Shown in pieces: positions 44,428 through 55,336 of a stretch of DNA of 64,000 bases. Within the stretch, counting starts at the first letter, position 1. Each line of letters opens with the position of its first letter. The translations under genes were made by a program, and so were the position numbers. The notes under the pieces were generated by a model. It was not told the DNA's origin and made no database searches. It worked only from the letters and a program-made list of their open reading frames with translations. Origin of the DNA: Psychroflexus torquis ATCC 700755 (GTDB lineage: Bacteria; Bacteroidota; Bacteroidia; Flavobacteriales; Flavobacteriaceae); NCBI RefSeq assembly GCF_000153485.2, contig NC_018721.1:1674001-1738000 (forward strand), in the 5' to 3' direction.

Positions 44428-44575
44428 TCAACTATTCTTAGATCACTTTTTTGAGTATAGAAAAGCATCGTTTGTATATTTAAGTTTTTCAGGCTAAAAA
44501 ACTTTTAGCATCATACTTTTAAACTCATAGAATAACAAAATTAATTAAAATTTATGTATGATAGATTTAATTTTT

Positions 44576-45524
44576 TTGAGTTACACACTTGGACTCTATT
44601 TTATATCTTTATGATAAATCGGTTTAGCTATTCCCATTCCTTCAATAGTCTTATGAAAAATACTTTGTTTGAATTGAGATCGATTAATTATAAAACAGAA
44701 TTCGTCGAAATAGCTTTGCACATGCCATTTGCTAACATAAGTTGGTATAGCCCTTAACCAAGATTTCAACTGCATAATTACCACATGTAGTTCTTTAAAG
44801 TTTCTCCCTTTATTACTTAGTTTTTGCTCTATATCGTAGCTTTTATTAAGCGGAGCATAACCTCTCCATTTATCGGTAACGATTTTTGCTGAAAGACTTA
44901 TATATTCTTTAAGTATTGAAATTAATGATTTCGCTGAATTATCATCTAAAGACTTAACGTACACTATTTTTATTTGATGTTTTACGTTTAATTTTACTAC
45001 TATTACTGCCTTTTTCTTTTTAGAACCATAGCTTCTGCTTTGCTTTTTTTCCCTCCTACAATAAATTCATCAACATGAACTATTTCATTTAGAGAATATT
45101 TTTGACTACTCTTCATTGATTTTCAAACTTTCTGCATAATATACAAAGCTGTGACTTGTCAAATATCATATCTCTTCCCATTTGAATACTAGAAACACTT
45201 TTAGTTCTCGTACTTATCTCAAATACGACACAAAATACCTTTTGCAAACCAAATTTTACTTTATGAAATAAGGTGTTTGCTGTGGCATTTTCGACATGAT
45301 TGCAACCGTAGCAATGATATATAACCCGCTTTTTCACAGCCTTTGGTATGATCACATTTCATACATTTAAAACCATCTTGCCATTTAATTTTAGCTAAAT
45401 ATGTTTTACAAGCATCATCATTTGGTAGTTCATTTACAAAACTAGGTATATTTTGAACTTTGAATACTTTCATAACCATTGTTTTTATTGAGAATAAGAT
45501 ATGGAAACTAAATGACTAACTCAA
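44576..45524 (-). mobile_element. Decayed IS1595-type element
   Basis: The ends TTGAGTTACACA (44576) and, as complement, TTGAGTTAGTCA (45524) are degenerate inverted repeats. Between them the transposase is in pieces: 45479-45261 (FKCMKCDHTKGCEKAG), 45355-45113 (CYGCNHVENATANTLFHKVK) and 44964-44596 (IVTDKWRGYAPLNKSYDIEQ). At least three frame changes are needed to join them, and part of the nuclease core is damaged. It is related to the element at 20991-21947 but much older. No clear target duplication remains. Confidence 0.8.
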
Positions 45525-45592
45525 TAAATTGATTTTTTTGAGTTGGGGTTTTTAACCAATACTTCAATAGTATATAGCTTGAAAACAAATCA

Positions 45593-46242
45593 TTAATGTA
45601 AATCTTCAATTAAACTATAATATATTTTATCATAATGAATTAATTCTATAGAGTCAGAAGATGTTTCTATTTTCTTTTCTTTTCTAATTCTGATATTGGG
45701 TATGTTTTTTATTAAAATCTTACTATACCATAAACCTTTAAGAGATTTTGAAAATGGGATTTTATGAATGATTATTGAAATTTTTTGTTTTAAAGTCATT
45801 TCCTTAGAATATCGCTGTCTATTTTTGTTTTTTGAAATATTTGCTTTTTCAGGATTAACTTTAATAATATTATCCTCCTTAAGATTATTGATTATTTCAT
45901 TTAATCTATAATAACCTGTGATTAACTTGTTGTAATCTATTAAAATTATTATGACTATTTAAAGCATCTACTACCAGTTCGAATTTATATATTTCACAAG
46001 TTTAAATAATTATTTCCTCAGAAATTGGAACATTAACATTTTTATTGAGATCTCTAATTATTAACTTTAAAATATAGTCTTGACATCAGAAACTAGCTTT
46101 TGAGTAAATCCATTTTCTTTTCATTTCTAGGTAGAAAGGCACCATAATATTTAATTTTTTGATGTTTTAAGTCTTGAAAGAAAATCTGTAAAGAGGATGT
46201 TGTTGTTTTTGGAGAACCCAAATACAAAAATAAATTAGCCAT
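45593..46242 (-). pseudogene. Decayed sulfotransferase
   Basis: From an ATG at 46242 the frame reads MANLFLYLGSPKTTTSSLQI, FFQDLKHQKIKYYGAFLPRN and then stops. The GSPKTTTSSLQ stretch is the PAPS-binding loop (usually GSPKTGTTSLQ). Further down, in other frames, ITGYYRLNEIINNLKEDNII and, at 45799-45593, LKGLWYSKILIKNIPNIRIR remain of the middle and C-terminus. It is not functional as it stands. Confidence 0.65.
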
Positions 46243-46260
46243 CTTAACGTTTTTTAAAAA

Positions 46261-47157
46261 TTATTTATTTCGTTTATTATAATAGATTGCAATAGGATAA
46301 AACAGCAAACAAATTAGTTTATTTGAGTTTTTTTCTATTTTAGGTAATATCTGCCAAATGGACTTTCCTGATAAAATACCATGAGAAACACAAGCACCAA
46401 CCCCTCTATATCTTCTCTTTTTATTTTTAATATGATATTGAAATTCATTCACCCAAGTTACATGATAATTAAAAGTCATATTTGGGTTAGACTCTCTATT
46501 TGAAGTTGCTGTTATTGAAGTTTCAACGTTTGTATAATATGTCCTTAATACTTTGTTTATAAATATACTTTGGTATTTCATACCAAATTTCCCCCACAAC
46601 CATGAGCTTGATTGGCCATTTGGTTTTTTTGTTGGTAATGGATAAAATTCCCTTAAATAGTCTGTTTTCCAACATTGAAACTTTTCAGCCTCATTTCCGA
46701 GGTCAAAAAATTGTACCCAATAATTAGAAATAAACTCATCTTTAGGATATTTTTTTCCTACGAGTTTACCAGTCTGATCTTTAGCTAAGGCATATATAGA
46801 ACCAATATTTGGACTATTATATTTGGTAAAAAGAGAATCAAATGTTTCTAGAGCATCTTTGCTTATTTCATCATCATGCCCATAAAGAATAAAAAATTCA
46901 CCATTAGCATCACTTATAGCTTGATTAATATTATTATACAAACCTTGATTTTTTTCTAAATCATGAAAAATCACAGGGAAATCTACTGTTTCTGAGAATT
47001 TCTTAATTTCATGACTAGTTTTATCAGTTGATGCATCATTTATCACATACCATTCAAAATTCTTAAAAGTTTGCTTTTTAAGACTATCAAAAACCCTCTT
47101 TATAAATTTTTCTGAGTTATAACAAGGAGTAACAACTGTAAAACGATATTTTTTCAT
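46261..47157 (-). CDS. Glycosyltransferase family 2
   Basis: A 298-residue inverting GT-A enzyme: RFTVVTPCYNSEKFIKRVFD at residues 5-24, YVINDASTDKT near residue 37, and the metal-binding acidic motif in YGHDDEISKDAL near residue 92, which replaces the usual DxD. An ERED-like or acceptor region with SSSWLWGKFG follows near residue 185. It transfers one sugar to the growing lipid-linked unit. Nineteen bases separate its stop from the start of the decayed sulfotransferase. Confidence 0.87.
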   Translation of the reverse strand: MKKYRFTVVTPCYNSEKFIKRVFDSLKKQTFKNFEWYVINDASTDKTSHEIKKFSETVDFPVIFHDLEKNQGLYNNINQAISDANGEFFILYGHDDEISKDALETFDSLFTKYNSPNIGSIYALAKDQTGKLVGKKYPKDEFISNYWVQFFDLGNEAEKFQCWKTDYLREFYPLPTKKPNGQSSSWLWGKFGMKYQSIFINKVLRTYYTNVETSITATSNRESNPNMTFNYHVTWVNEFQYHIKNKKRRYRGVGACVSHGILSGKSIWQILPKIEKNSNKLICLLFYPIAIYYNKRNK

Positions 47158-47228
47158 TTATAATGTATTTAAATTTCATAGAAATTTATGCTTAAACTTC
47201 TATTTTCAATATTTCCTATTTTTTGATT

Positions 47229-47936
47229 TTATTCTGTCAATCTATCCAATTTAATGGATAGCTTCTTTACTCCAATTTCTGACAAATGATTGGAATATTC
47301 AGCACAATTATCAGCAATTACTACTTTTTTAAATAACCCTAAAAGTATTTGTCTTAGTCCGTCTGCTGCTAAGTTAGAGTCAAATTTTCTTTTTTTATAG
47401 AACTGAGGAAGTAAATGTGTCGCCCATTCAATTGGCCCTGCAACTAATAAAGGAAAAAAACTAACAAAAGCAGAAAATGCAATAAGATCTTTTGTTGGTT
47501 CTAAGTTTTTTTTGTAAACATCTATGTTATAACTTAAGGTTTGAAATGTATGGAAACTTATTCCTACAGGTAGTATTATATTTAATCTATTTGGACTTAT
47601 TTCTTGACCAAAAAATCAAAATACTGTGATAAAATTATCTAGAAAAAATATTATAATATTTGAAAAGTCCAAAAAAAAATTAATTAAAATACTAATGCAT
47701 AATAAAAATTTTCATCTCTTTATATATTCATTTTTTAATAATCTTCCTACAGTATAATCAACTAATGTACTGGAGACGATTAAAGACAGGGATTTCCAAT
47801 CCCTCCAGCCGTAAAACAGATAGCTTGCAAATACAATTAGTAAGTTCTGCAGTTTTAAATTTTTATTAGTTACAAACCAATAAAGTACAAAAACAATAGG
47901 TAGAAAAAACGCAAAGTCAATCGAGTTAAAAAACAT
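47229..47936 (-). pseudogene. Truncated MBOAT (AlgI-like) O-acetyltransferase
   Basis: The N-terminal part at 47936-47712 (FFNSIDFAFFLPIVFVLYWF, NLLIVFASYLFYGWRDWKSL) is the normal start of AlgI-like MBOAT proteins. After a decayed stretch the family continues in another frame with LPVGISFHTFQTLSYNIDVY, FFPLLVAGPIEWATHLLPQF and GLFKKVVIADNCAEY, ending at a stop at 47229. The C-terminal half with the catalytic His is missing. Intact proteins have about 480 residues and O-acetylate exported polysaccharides. Confidence 0.85.
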
Positions 47937-48168
47937 ACAAATCTTGTTTTTTTATATTTGAAACTAGCTATTGGAGTTTAGTTCGGTGTAAAAAAGTTTA
48001 AGATGAACAGAAGCTTAAGTTATAATCTAACGACAATTAGTTCATTTTAAAAAATAGTGGTTTTTACAGAAATAATTGTAAAAATGATTTAATATTAATA
48101 AGATAGCCTTTTACAAACCCTTCTAAGCAGTAAATAATTTGTTGATACAATTAAAATATGCACTTAAC

Positions 48169-49266
48169 TTAAAAATCATTTAAAACTTTTATTACTTGAT
48201 CTTGTTCTTCTCTAGTAATTACTGGACTTAATGGAATACTTAATACTTCCCGGTGTATTTGCTCCGTAATTGGGAAACTAAAACTATTCCAAGCTTTATA
48301 AGCTTGTTGTTTATGTGGTGGTATGGGGTAATGTATAACCGTCTGAATACCATTTACAGTTAAGTAGTCTTGAAGCTGATCTCTTTGTTCACAGCGAATA
48401 ACGAATAAATGAAAAACATGATTGACGGTCTCTTTGTCCCATTTTGCTAAATTGATTTTGGGATTGGTAATGTGTTTAGAATAATAAGTCGCTGCTTTGC
48501 GACGCTTTATAATATCCTCATCTATATATTTCAGTTTAACATCAAGTATTGCAGCCTGTAATTCATCTAAGCGACTGTTAATACCTGGCAACGAATTATG
48601 ATATTTTTTTTCACTCCCATAATTTCCTAATTGACCTATGAGTTTTGCAAGTTCCTTATCATTAGTGGTAACTGCACCCGCATCTCCTAAGGCCCCTAAA
48701 TTTTTACCAGGATAAAATGAAAAACCGGCTGCTATGCCGAAACTACCTGCTTTTTTTCCATGCTCAGTCCGAGCACCATGTGCTTGTGCAGCGTCCTCTA
48801 TTAATAATAAGTGGTTTTCTTCACAAAAGCTACTTATATCCTCAGCCAGTTGTCCATACAAATGAACACTTAAAATAGCTTTGGTACTATGTGTTATTTT
48901 TGATTTAACTCTATCTAAGCTTAAATTAAAACTAGTCTCATCAGGCTCTACTAAAACAGGTATTAAGCCGTTTTGAGTTAAAGCTAAAATACTTGCTATA
49001 TAGGTATTTGCTGGCACAATGACTTCGTCACCTTCTTCTAGCTTTCCTTGTAAAATTAAGCCTCGAAAAATTAGAATTAAGGCATCCAATCCATTGGCAA
49101 CACCTATACAATGATTGACACCGCAGTAGTTTGCGAAGTTAATTTCAAAGTCTTCAACTGCTTTACCTTTAATGTACCAACCTGAATCAATTACTTTCTT
49201 AATAGCTGCTTCTATTTCAGATTGGTATTGTAAATTAATGGCTTTTAAATCAAGAAATTTTATCAT
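48169..49266 (-). CDS. DegT-family sugar aminotransferase (FdtB/QdtB-like)
   Basis: A 365-residue PLP-dependent transaminase. PLP lysine is Lys188 in [16 protein letters not shown], Asp158 in [12 protein letters not shown] pairs with the pyridine nitrogen, and the start [13 protein letters not shown] is typical. FdtB/QdtB-type enzymes add an amino group at C3 of dTDP-3-keto-6-deoxyhexose. The neighbours are a ketoisomerase and an acetyltransferase in the order isomerase, acetyltransferase, aminotransferase, forming a complete route to dTDP-Fuc3NAc or Qui3NAc from dTDP-4-keto-6-deoxyglucose. rmlA and rmlB are not in the window. Confidence 0.88.
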   Translation of the reverse strand: MIKFLDLKAINLQYQSEIEAAIKKVIDSGWYIKGKAVEDFEINFANYCGVNHCIGVANGLDALILIFRGLILQGKLEEGDEVIVPANTYIASILALTQNGLIPVLVEPDETSFNLSLDRVKSKITHSTKAILSVHLYGQLAEDISSFCEENHLLLIEDAAQAHGARTEHGKKAGSFGIAAGFSFYPGKNLGALGDAGAVTTNDKELAKLIGQLGNYGSEKKYHNSLPGINSRLDELQAAILDVKLKYIDEDIIKRRKAATYYSKHITNPKINLAKWDKETVNHVFHLFVIRCEQRDQLQDYLTVNGIQTVIHYPIPPHKQQAYKAWNSFSFPITEQIHREVLSIPLSPVITREEQDQVIKVLNDF

Positions 49267-49808
49267 TATTTAAGTTTAATTAAATTTTCACTTTCATATT
49301 TATAATTGAAACCATCTTCACCAAGCAAAGCAACACTTACTCTAATACTATCAGGAGTGATATAACCAATTAACTTAGCTGGATTTCCTATGACAACTTG
49401 ATGTGCTAAAACATTTTTAGTTACTACTGCGCCAGCACCTATCATTGCGTATTTACCTACGTTTATACTCGGTAAAATAGTAGCGTTTGCTCCAATTGAA
49501 GCAAACTGTTCAATGATGATATGTGGAAATTCTACTGGATAAACTTTTGATCTTGGTTTTTTGTCATTTGTAAAAGTTACGTTTGGTCCAATAAAAACAT
49601 TGTCTTTAATTCTTAAGCCATCCCATAGTTGCACACCAGACTTAACGGTTACATTATTACCAATTTCAACATCATTTTCCACGAACACATTACAATTTAT
49701 ATTGCAATTTGAACCTATTATAGCCCCTTTCAAAACTACCGAAAATTGCCAGATATCTGTATTTTCACCTATCGATTTGGATTGCACATCTGCTAGATTA
49801 TGTATCAT
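49266..49808 (-). CDS. Hexapeptide N-acetyltransferase (FdtC/QdtC-like)
   Basis: A 180-residue left-handed beta-helix acetyltransferase ([60 protein letters not shown]). It most likely N-acetylates the 3-amino group made by the aminotransferase; both family and context fit. Its stop overlaps the aminotransferase start by one base, and its start overlaps the ketoisomerase stop by four bases, so the three are coupled. Confidence 0.88.
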   Translation of the reverse strand: MIHNLADVQSKSIGENTDIWQFSVVLKGAIIGSNCNINCNVFVENDVEIGNNVTVKSGVQLWDGLRIKDNVFIGPNVTFTNDKKPRSKVYPVEFPHIIIEQFASIGANATILPSINVGKYAMIGAGAVVTKNVLAHQVVIGNPAKLIGYITPDSIRVSVALLGEDGFNYKYESENLIKLK

Positions 49809-50221
49809 TTGAATTTGTAATTTATAAATTCATCAAAGTCTCTTATATAATCATCTTCAACATAAATTTCAGATGCCAAACAAAGTAAAACAGCGTTATG
49901 AGAAAATTTAATTGTCCTCCAATACATTTTCGGTATGTACAATCCTTTTTCAGGTGAATCTAAAATAAAATTTAGTTTTTCTCCATTTGGATTAATTAAC
50001 TCGAACTCAATTTTACCACTTACAGCAAAAATACACTGCTGCAAAACTTTATGGGCATGATGTCCTCTTGTAACTTGGTTAGGTGTATAATACGTCCAGT
50101 ATACTCGTTTAATTTCAAAAGAAATTTGATTTTGATACTCAGCAACGGTTATATAACCTAAGTCAGAACTACCTATTGACTTTAAGTTAAATACATGCGG
50201 TTTGTTTGATTCTTGTATCAC
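49805..50221 (-). CDS. dTDP-4-keto-6-deoxyglucose 3,4-ketoisomerase (FdtA/QdtA-like)
   Basis: A 138-residue cupin (WxcM-like). It contains the active-site His pair in [12 protein letters not shown] (residues 51-62), IKRVYWTYY and [13 protein letters not shown]. FdtA and QdtA differ in which C4 epimer they make; the sequence alone does not decide here. It is the first gene of the three-gene set. The 358 bases upstream (50222-50579) show no gene and may hold a promoter, although no clear consensus is seen. Confidence 0.88.
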   Translation of the reverse strand: MIQESNKPHVFNLKSIGSSDLGYITVAEYQNQISFEIKRVYWTYYTPNQVTRGHHAHKVLQQCIFAVSGKIEFELINPNGEKLNFILDSPEKGLYIPKMYWRTIKFSHNAVLLCLASEIYVEDDYIRDFDEFINYKFK

Positions 50222-50579
50222 TTAGTTATTGTTTTTAATATTATTGTGAAATGTAATCTAGATTAATTTACAGCAACTCAAGTAAATTTTACAGCTGTTT
50301 TTTTATTAATTTAAATACTTTGCAAAAATGCTTTGATATATTTATTTCTTTTACTATTTTAATGTATATATCTATGTGATTGGATATGTCTTTGCTGTTT
50401 GATCATCATATTTAATTTAAACAATTGACTTTAAGAATATGATTTGATTTATATTAAACTTTAAATTGAGAATTTGTAAATACTGTAGTTTTTAGTGAAT
50501 TTATTTAAAGCAGCTAAAAAATTGCGTCCTTTTCATCTACACTAAACCAAATTAACGTTTAAGAAATTATATCAGCTAA

Positions 50580-51690
50580 TCATCCACTATCTATAAACTC
50601 AACGACTGGGTATTTCTTAACCAATTGTTGTAAAACCTCTCTCAGCATTGCTAGGTTTTATCTTTGTGATTTTGGTCTAGCCTGCCTGCATAATTAATAC
50701 GATGACTTCCAATAATGGCAGGTTTTTTTTGTCAAAAGCAGTTTGTATTTCTTTTAATGTTGAATTAACTCAGTCTTTATGCGGAGCTAAATAAGGTTCG
50801 AAAAAGCCATTCCTAGGCGCATGGATGATACCACTAGATTTATCTCTTTCACCTATATAATGAGGTTTCCTGTTATAATTGGTTTTTTTATAATGCCTTG
50901 GCTCATATTGTAACTTGATGCCTTGCAGTGTCTTTATTTCTGCTAGCATTAAGTTAGGATGAATATCTGAATGCCATGTATAGGCTAGAATAATAAAGCT
51001 TTTTGTTTTAAAACTAAATTGGTTTTAAAATTTTTTCGCACTGTCTAACACCTACTTTTTATGGTAATCGATTTCAGCTTCCACATTATAAATATCTAAA
51101 GATGCTTGTAAATTTAAACGGTTTTGTTTTACGAGCGCTTGATAAGGAATTCCCCAAGTTTCCAAATCAAAAGCTTTTAGCAATTCTTTATTTCCTGCTC
51201 TTAGTTCAGCTAACCACGCCAAGGCATGAAGATGTTCTCTACCATGTAATTGAGGTATAAATAGTTTTTTTTGTACCCCGTTTTGCCAAAGACCAAATAA
51301 ATCTTCTTCTTGGCTATATTCCTTTAAGGTCTCTGTAAACTGTAAACGGTTTGTAATAAAATTCCTCAAAATTTGAAGCTTTATTTACCTCGAAAGCGGG
51401 TTTGAAACCCATAGGCAGTTAAAAGCAGGATTTCTTTTAGCATCTTTAGCCGAAACAAGCACATCAAATAAAGCTGTTATATCCTCAGCTTTTAAACTAC
51501 TGTCTAATTGAGTGTATAGAACACTGGTTACCACACTTATTATCTCATTTAATTTATCTGGTGTTTTTTTATCTTTAGTTCTTATACTTCCCCAATCGTC
51601 TGATTCAATGATTAGAATTTTACTTTGGATTCGCCAACTTGGAATATTAGATAGGTTTCTGATTATATTTTTTAACCTTAAAATCTACTA
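50580..51690 (-). pseudogene. Decayed third polysaccharide-deacetylase-like gene
   Basis: The N-terminal part in one frame reads WRIQSKILIIESDDWGSIRT near 51600. An open piece at 51369-51052 holds FIPQLHGREHLHALAWLAEL. The C-terminal part near 50720 reads KPAIIGSHRINYAGRLDQNH. These are the three landmark blocks of the family at 38685 and 42979, in order, with several frameshifts, deletions and stops. A piece of the CCTGCCTGC word lies at 50690, perhaps a partial small palindromic insert. Confidence 0.85.
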
Positions 51691-51722
51691 ATTTTTAATT
51701 CTTTTTCAATCAAAAGCTGGAT

Positions 51723-52874
51723 TCAAGTCTTAAATATACGATCCCATTTTTTATAAGACTCTTCGTAAGAGAACTTAGTTACGTGTTCATAACCGTTGAC
51801 GGCTAATTGATTCAACTTAGAAGAGTTCATTATCAAATCTTTGGTTTCCTCTACATATTTATCGATATTAAAAGGAGTAACTAAGATGCCATTTTCATTA
51901 TGTATCACAATGTCTAGAGCCGCTGCATACGAGTTAAAGAGCACTGGCACGCAACCAAAGCTTTGGGCTTCGACCAAGACATTTCCAAAACCTTCATACG
52001 CAGAAGTCATGTGAAAAATTTTAGCTCTTTTATAATATTCGTTGGGGTTATCTTTACCAAAGAAAATTACTCTGTCTAGCTTATGTGCTTTGCAAAAGGC
52101 TTCCATTTTGTTCCTTTCTTCACCATGCCCAACTACCCAGAATTTCCAATCTGGAATTTCACCATGTAGCTTTTTCCAAATTTGTAGCAAAAGGTCCACT
52201 CTTTTCTGAGGAACATTTAGACGTCCCACGAATAACACGATATTTTCTTTATCTAAAGTAGCAATATCTAATTTCGGCCTTTGGAAAGGATTTCCTATAC
52301 CGAAGATTTTAGCATCAAATTTTTTAAGTGAAGGTGCTAGAAAAAAGAGTTCAGGCTTAAATCTTTCAGATAGCATCACGAAAGCATCAGTGTTTTTAAC
52401 AATAAAACGCAGTTCAATATTTTGTTTTAAAATATGGTATCCTAAAATAAATTTTCTGGTAAGGAAGATATTTAAAAAATCTATTTTTTTACTTTTAAAC
52501 AGTTCTTTTATAATGTCTTTATGGTTGCCATAGAAATTGAGCGGGTTGATCCGCAAGGTATTGATCATCTTTGTTTTTAATGGTTTATTTTTAAGTAGTA
52601 ACTTGGTTAAACTCAAAGAATATCCCTTTTGATTTATAATAAAATCAACAGCCTCTTTTTCTAAAATAATTTTTAATTGATTTTCATCTTTTATATTAAT
52701 ATAATAAAGTGTGATCCCTTCAAAATCTTCTTGTGCAGTGGCGTGGTTTCCAACAGAAATAATAATGGAATAGTGTTGGTTTGATTGAAAAATCTTAGCT
52801 AACTTAGATGAGCTCCTTTGAACCCCACCAGCATTTGGATCCAATTTTTGAGTTAAAAATAGTGCAATATTCAT
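51723..52874 (-). CDS. Glycosyltransferase family 4
   Basis: A 383-residue GT-B enzyme: MNIALFLTQKLDPNAGGVQR at the start with the acceptor-site loop, LFVGRLNVPQKRVDLLLQIW near residue 218, and the E-X7-E region MTSAYEGFGNVLVEAQSFGC near residue 292, then NGILVTPFN. A normal length and all domains indicate function. It lies 12 bases downstream of the polymerase-like gene. Confidence 0.88.
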   Translation of the reverse strand: MNIALFLTQKLDPNAGGVQRSSSKLAKIFQSNQHYSIIISVGNHATAQEDFEGITLYYINIKDENQLKIILEKEAVDFIINQKGYSLSLTKLLLKNKPLKTKMINTLRINPLNFYGNHKDIIKELFKSKKIDFLNIFLTRKFILGYHILKQNIELRFIVKNTDAFVMLSERFKPELFFLAPSLKKFDAKIFGIGNPFQRPKLDIATLDKENIVLFVGRLNVPQKRVDLLLQIWKKLHGEIPDWKFWVVGHGEERNKMEAFCKAHKLDRVIFFGKDNPNEYYKRAKIFHMTSAYEGFGNVLVEAQSFGCVPVLFNSYAAALDIVIHNENGILVTPFNIDKYVEETKDLIMNSSKLNQLAVNGYEHVTKFSYEESYKKWDRIFKT

Positions 52875-52886
52875 AGTCGATTAGTT

Positions 52887-54179
52887 TTATAAAAATATTC
52901 CTATAGCCGTTCGTATTGAAAAGTCGTCATCTCCCAAAAACCAAGACACCTGTGGAAGAAAGACAGAAAATAGACTAAAATTTTCGAGTAAATAAGAAAC
53001 TTGAAACAAAAACATCGGGATAGAGAAAATTAAAAACAAACTCAAGCCTTTGTTTAGGCAACTTATACTCTTTCTACTCCAATTGCAACTTTTTAGAGTT
53101 AACTGTAAATGAATGGCTGCAGCCAAAATAAAAAGAGAGGCTATCATTTTTGCTCTACCTTGTATTGATGGTGAGAAGTCTAAAAAATTGGCGAGAGTAT
53201 ATATACCAATTCCTACTGAAATAAGAGAAATTAAATTAGGATCTGCTCGTTTATTCAAATAAAAAAAGAGTAATATTAAAGTTAAACCTACAATATTAAA
53301 AGTCTGATAGAAACCTGGCCCATACCTTTTATAAAAATTTTGACTCCCTGTTTCTTGCTTATCATTTCTTTCACTATATCTTTCAGCATCTGCTTCCGAA
53401 GCTATAACATTTGACTGTGTCTGATTTTCAACTAACGATGTTTGAGGCAAATAAGACTCTATGCTAGTAAAACTAAGGGAGGCAAAAAATGATATTATGT
53501 ATACTGATATTAAGATATACTTTCTATATCTTAATAAATAGGCAAAGGCAGCGGGGATTATAAAAACCACATAAGAAAAGTGTACAATTATTGAAAACAG
53601 GATAATGAAAAGATATTTTTTCTCTTTTGTTAAGGCAAAGCTGTAGGTTCCATAAAAGAAAACCCACATCCCTGTCCACATACGTATGGAATTTAAAGCA
53701 CCAACACTCCTTATAAATAAAAACAAAACTATAAAACCAATTAGAATAGCCCCTTTTTTTGTGGTTAAGTGGTTCTTCAAAACCAACAAGACCGATTTAG
53801 TGAAAAAATAACCCAATACAAAACCAGAAAATACATGAATTAATTCTGGGGCTTGTAAAACGGATGCGGACAGATAGGAAATGCTATGCATGTAAATATC
53901 TTTTGCTCCTTCCACTTGCTGAAGTGCTAATAACTGAAAGGTTTGAATAAAAAAGTCTGCTAATGAAAGATTGAGGTATTCCTCTTTCGCATTCATAAGG
54001 TGAGAATGCCCATCTGAACCTGGTCTGTAAACATATACACTTCCTACAATTCCCATAAATAAGGTCCCAAAAAATGTAATAAATTTTTCGCTTTTACTTT
54101 TTAATAAGATGATGATACCAAAAAGAGGGGACACTAAAAAAAGTAATATTAAATTACCTTTTTGAAAATTATTCGTCAT
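52887..54179 (-). CDS. EpsG-like membrane protein (probable repeat-unit polymerase)
   Basis: A 430-residue polytopic membrane protein with about ten hydrophobic segments. The large loop RPGSDGHSHLMNAKEEYLNL (residues 53-72), and LNSIRMWTGMWVFFYGTYSF near residue 163 with a following HFSYVVFIIPAAFAYLL, match the EpsG/Wzy-like family, which is thought to polymerise repeat units at the periplasmic face. It is the only polymerase candidate in the window. The assignment is by family pattern; Wzy proteins are poorly conserved. Confidence 0.8.
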   Translation of the reverse strand: MTNNFQKGNLILLFLVSPLFGIIILLKSKSEKFITFFGTLFMGIVGSVYVYRPGSDGHSHLMNAKEEYLNLSLADFFIQTFQLLALQQVEGAKDIYMHSISYLSASVLQAPELIHVFSGFVLGYFFTKSVLLVLKNHLTTKKGAILIGFIVLFLFIRSVGALNSIRMWTGMWVFFYGTYSFALTKEKKYLFIILFSIIVHFSYVVFIIPAAFAYLLRYRKYILISVYIISFFASLSFTSIESYLPQTSLVENQTQSNVIASEADAERYSERNDKQETGSQNFYKRYGPGFYQTFNIVGLTLILLFFYLNKRADPNLISLISVGIGIYTLANFLDFSPSIQGRAKMIASLFILAAAIHLQLTLKSCNWSRKSISCLNKGLSLFLIFSIPMFLFQVSYLLENFSLFSVFLPQVSWFLGDDDFSIRTAIGIFL

Positions 54180-54206
54180 TCTAAATTTTAATTTGTGTGC
54201 TATATT

Positions 54207-55079
54207 TTATTTATCTGGCAAGATACTCAATAGCTTTTCTTGGATGCTAAAATAGTCAATAGCCATTTGGAAACGTTCTAAAATTACTTCAGTTCCGGGT
54301 TGGTCTTTAGGTTTAGTCTCGTTGTTTTGAGGTATGGCTATTCCTAAATTATAGGAAGTAGGTACTCCCAAGCAGAGCTGTTTTGTATCAACTGCATGTG
54401 CTGCCGCCCAGAACCAAAAATCAGAGCCTCTACCTGGCACAATACGATGGACAGCTTCCATATGGAGTACACGTTCATCTAGACTCTTTGGCGGATAATA
54501 AATGCCTCCCCATCCTATTAAATATACCTGCTCTGATGGGGTTGTTTTTGAAGCGGGAAGTTTTTCCCTGTAATACATGTGTACTTTGCTATCTTTTTTA
54601 AGCATTGCCTTACCTACATAGCCAATAACTGAATTTGGTGATTTCTTAGCTTCTGTAATTAATCCTTCTAGTAAATTTGGATGATAAATAATATCATCAT
54701 CTAAAGTGATAATACTAAAGTGTGGATATTTCTCGATGACTGGAATCAATTTTTTAACGGCATAGGGATTGTCTTTTACCCATAAAATTTCTAGTCCTAA
54801 ATTTTCAAGCTTTATTAAGTGCTTTGGCAAACCTTGTGGGTAATCCTCTTCAGATAAGACCAAGATCCATTTTTTAGGCAATGAATTTTGCCTTTTTAAG
54901 GCTTCATATACGGCAGTTAATAAAGGGTCTCTTTTCGGGTAACTCGCGATGGAGACCACAAAATTAGCTTCAGGATTTACGCGAAAAGGAGTTTTGTTCA
55001 CTTTGGCTAAAAAATCATATTTTTTAAAAATTAAGAAGTTTCTTATCGTAACTAATTTTTGTTTTAAAGTTTTTACCAC
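54207..55079 (-). CDS. Glycosyltransferase, GT2-like with DDD motif
   Basis: A 290-residue protein. VSIASYPKRDPLLTAVYEAL near residue 43 forms the start of a GT-A fold, and FSIITLDDDIIYHPNLLEGL near residue 115 contains the metal-binding acidic triad. A C-terminal acceptor region with GRGSDFWFWAAAHAVDTKQL near residue 220 is characteristic of a small group of capsule glycosyltransferases. The gene is 27 bases upstream of the EpsG-like gene. Confidence 0.78.
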   Translation of the reverse strand: MVKTLKQKLVTIRNFLIFKKYDFLAKVNKTPFRVNPEANFVVSIASYPKRDPLLTAVYEALKRQNSLPKKWILVLSEEDYPQGLPKHLIKLENLGLEILWVKDNPYAVKKLIPVIEKYPHFSIITLDDDIIYHPNLLEGLITEAKKSPNSVIGYVGKAMLKKDSKVHMYYREKLPASKTTPSEQVYLIGWGGIYYPPKSLDERVLHMEAVHRIVPGRGSDFWFWAAAHAVDTKQLCLGVPTSYNLGIAIPQNNETKPKDQPGTEVILERFQMAIDYFSIQEKLLSILPDK

Positions 55080-55082
55080 TTT

Positions 55083-55208
55083 TTAAATTATTTGTAGATT
55101 ATTATTCTCTAAAGTCTTTACAAAAGCATGAAGGGATTCTTGATTCTCAATTTCTATGACTTTTTTAAAATAATTTTGACATTTATTGCTGTAGACATCC
55201 GCGAAAAT
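55083..55208 (-). pseudogene. Short C-terminal coding remnant
   Basis: The frame reads IFADVYSNKCQNYFKKVIEI, ENQESLHAFVKTLENNNLQI and ends at a stop at 55083. It probably is the tail of a lost glycosyltransferase-type gene; the remaining gap to 55336 has no recognisable sequence. Confidence 0.35.
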
Positions 55209-55336
55209 ATTCAGCAAATATTTTGAATATTATGTTGTTTACCATTATTAATAGGATCAAAATAAAATATTTTGTTTTAAAGAATACTCTCTCTAGCAGT
55301 GCCTTAGAATTGTCTGTAATTATAAAATAAAAATTA

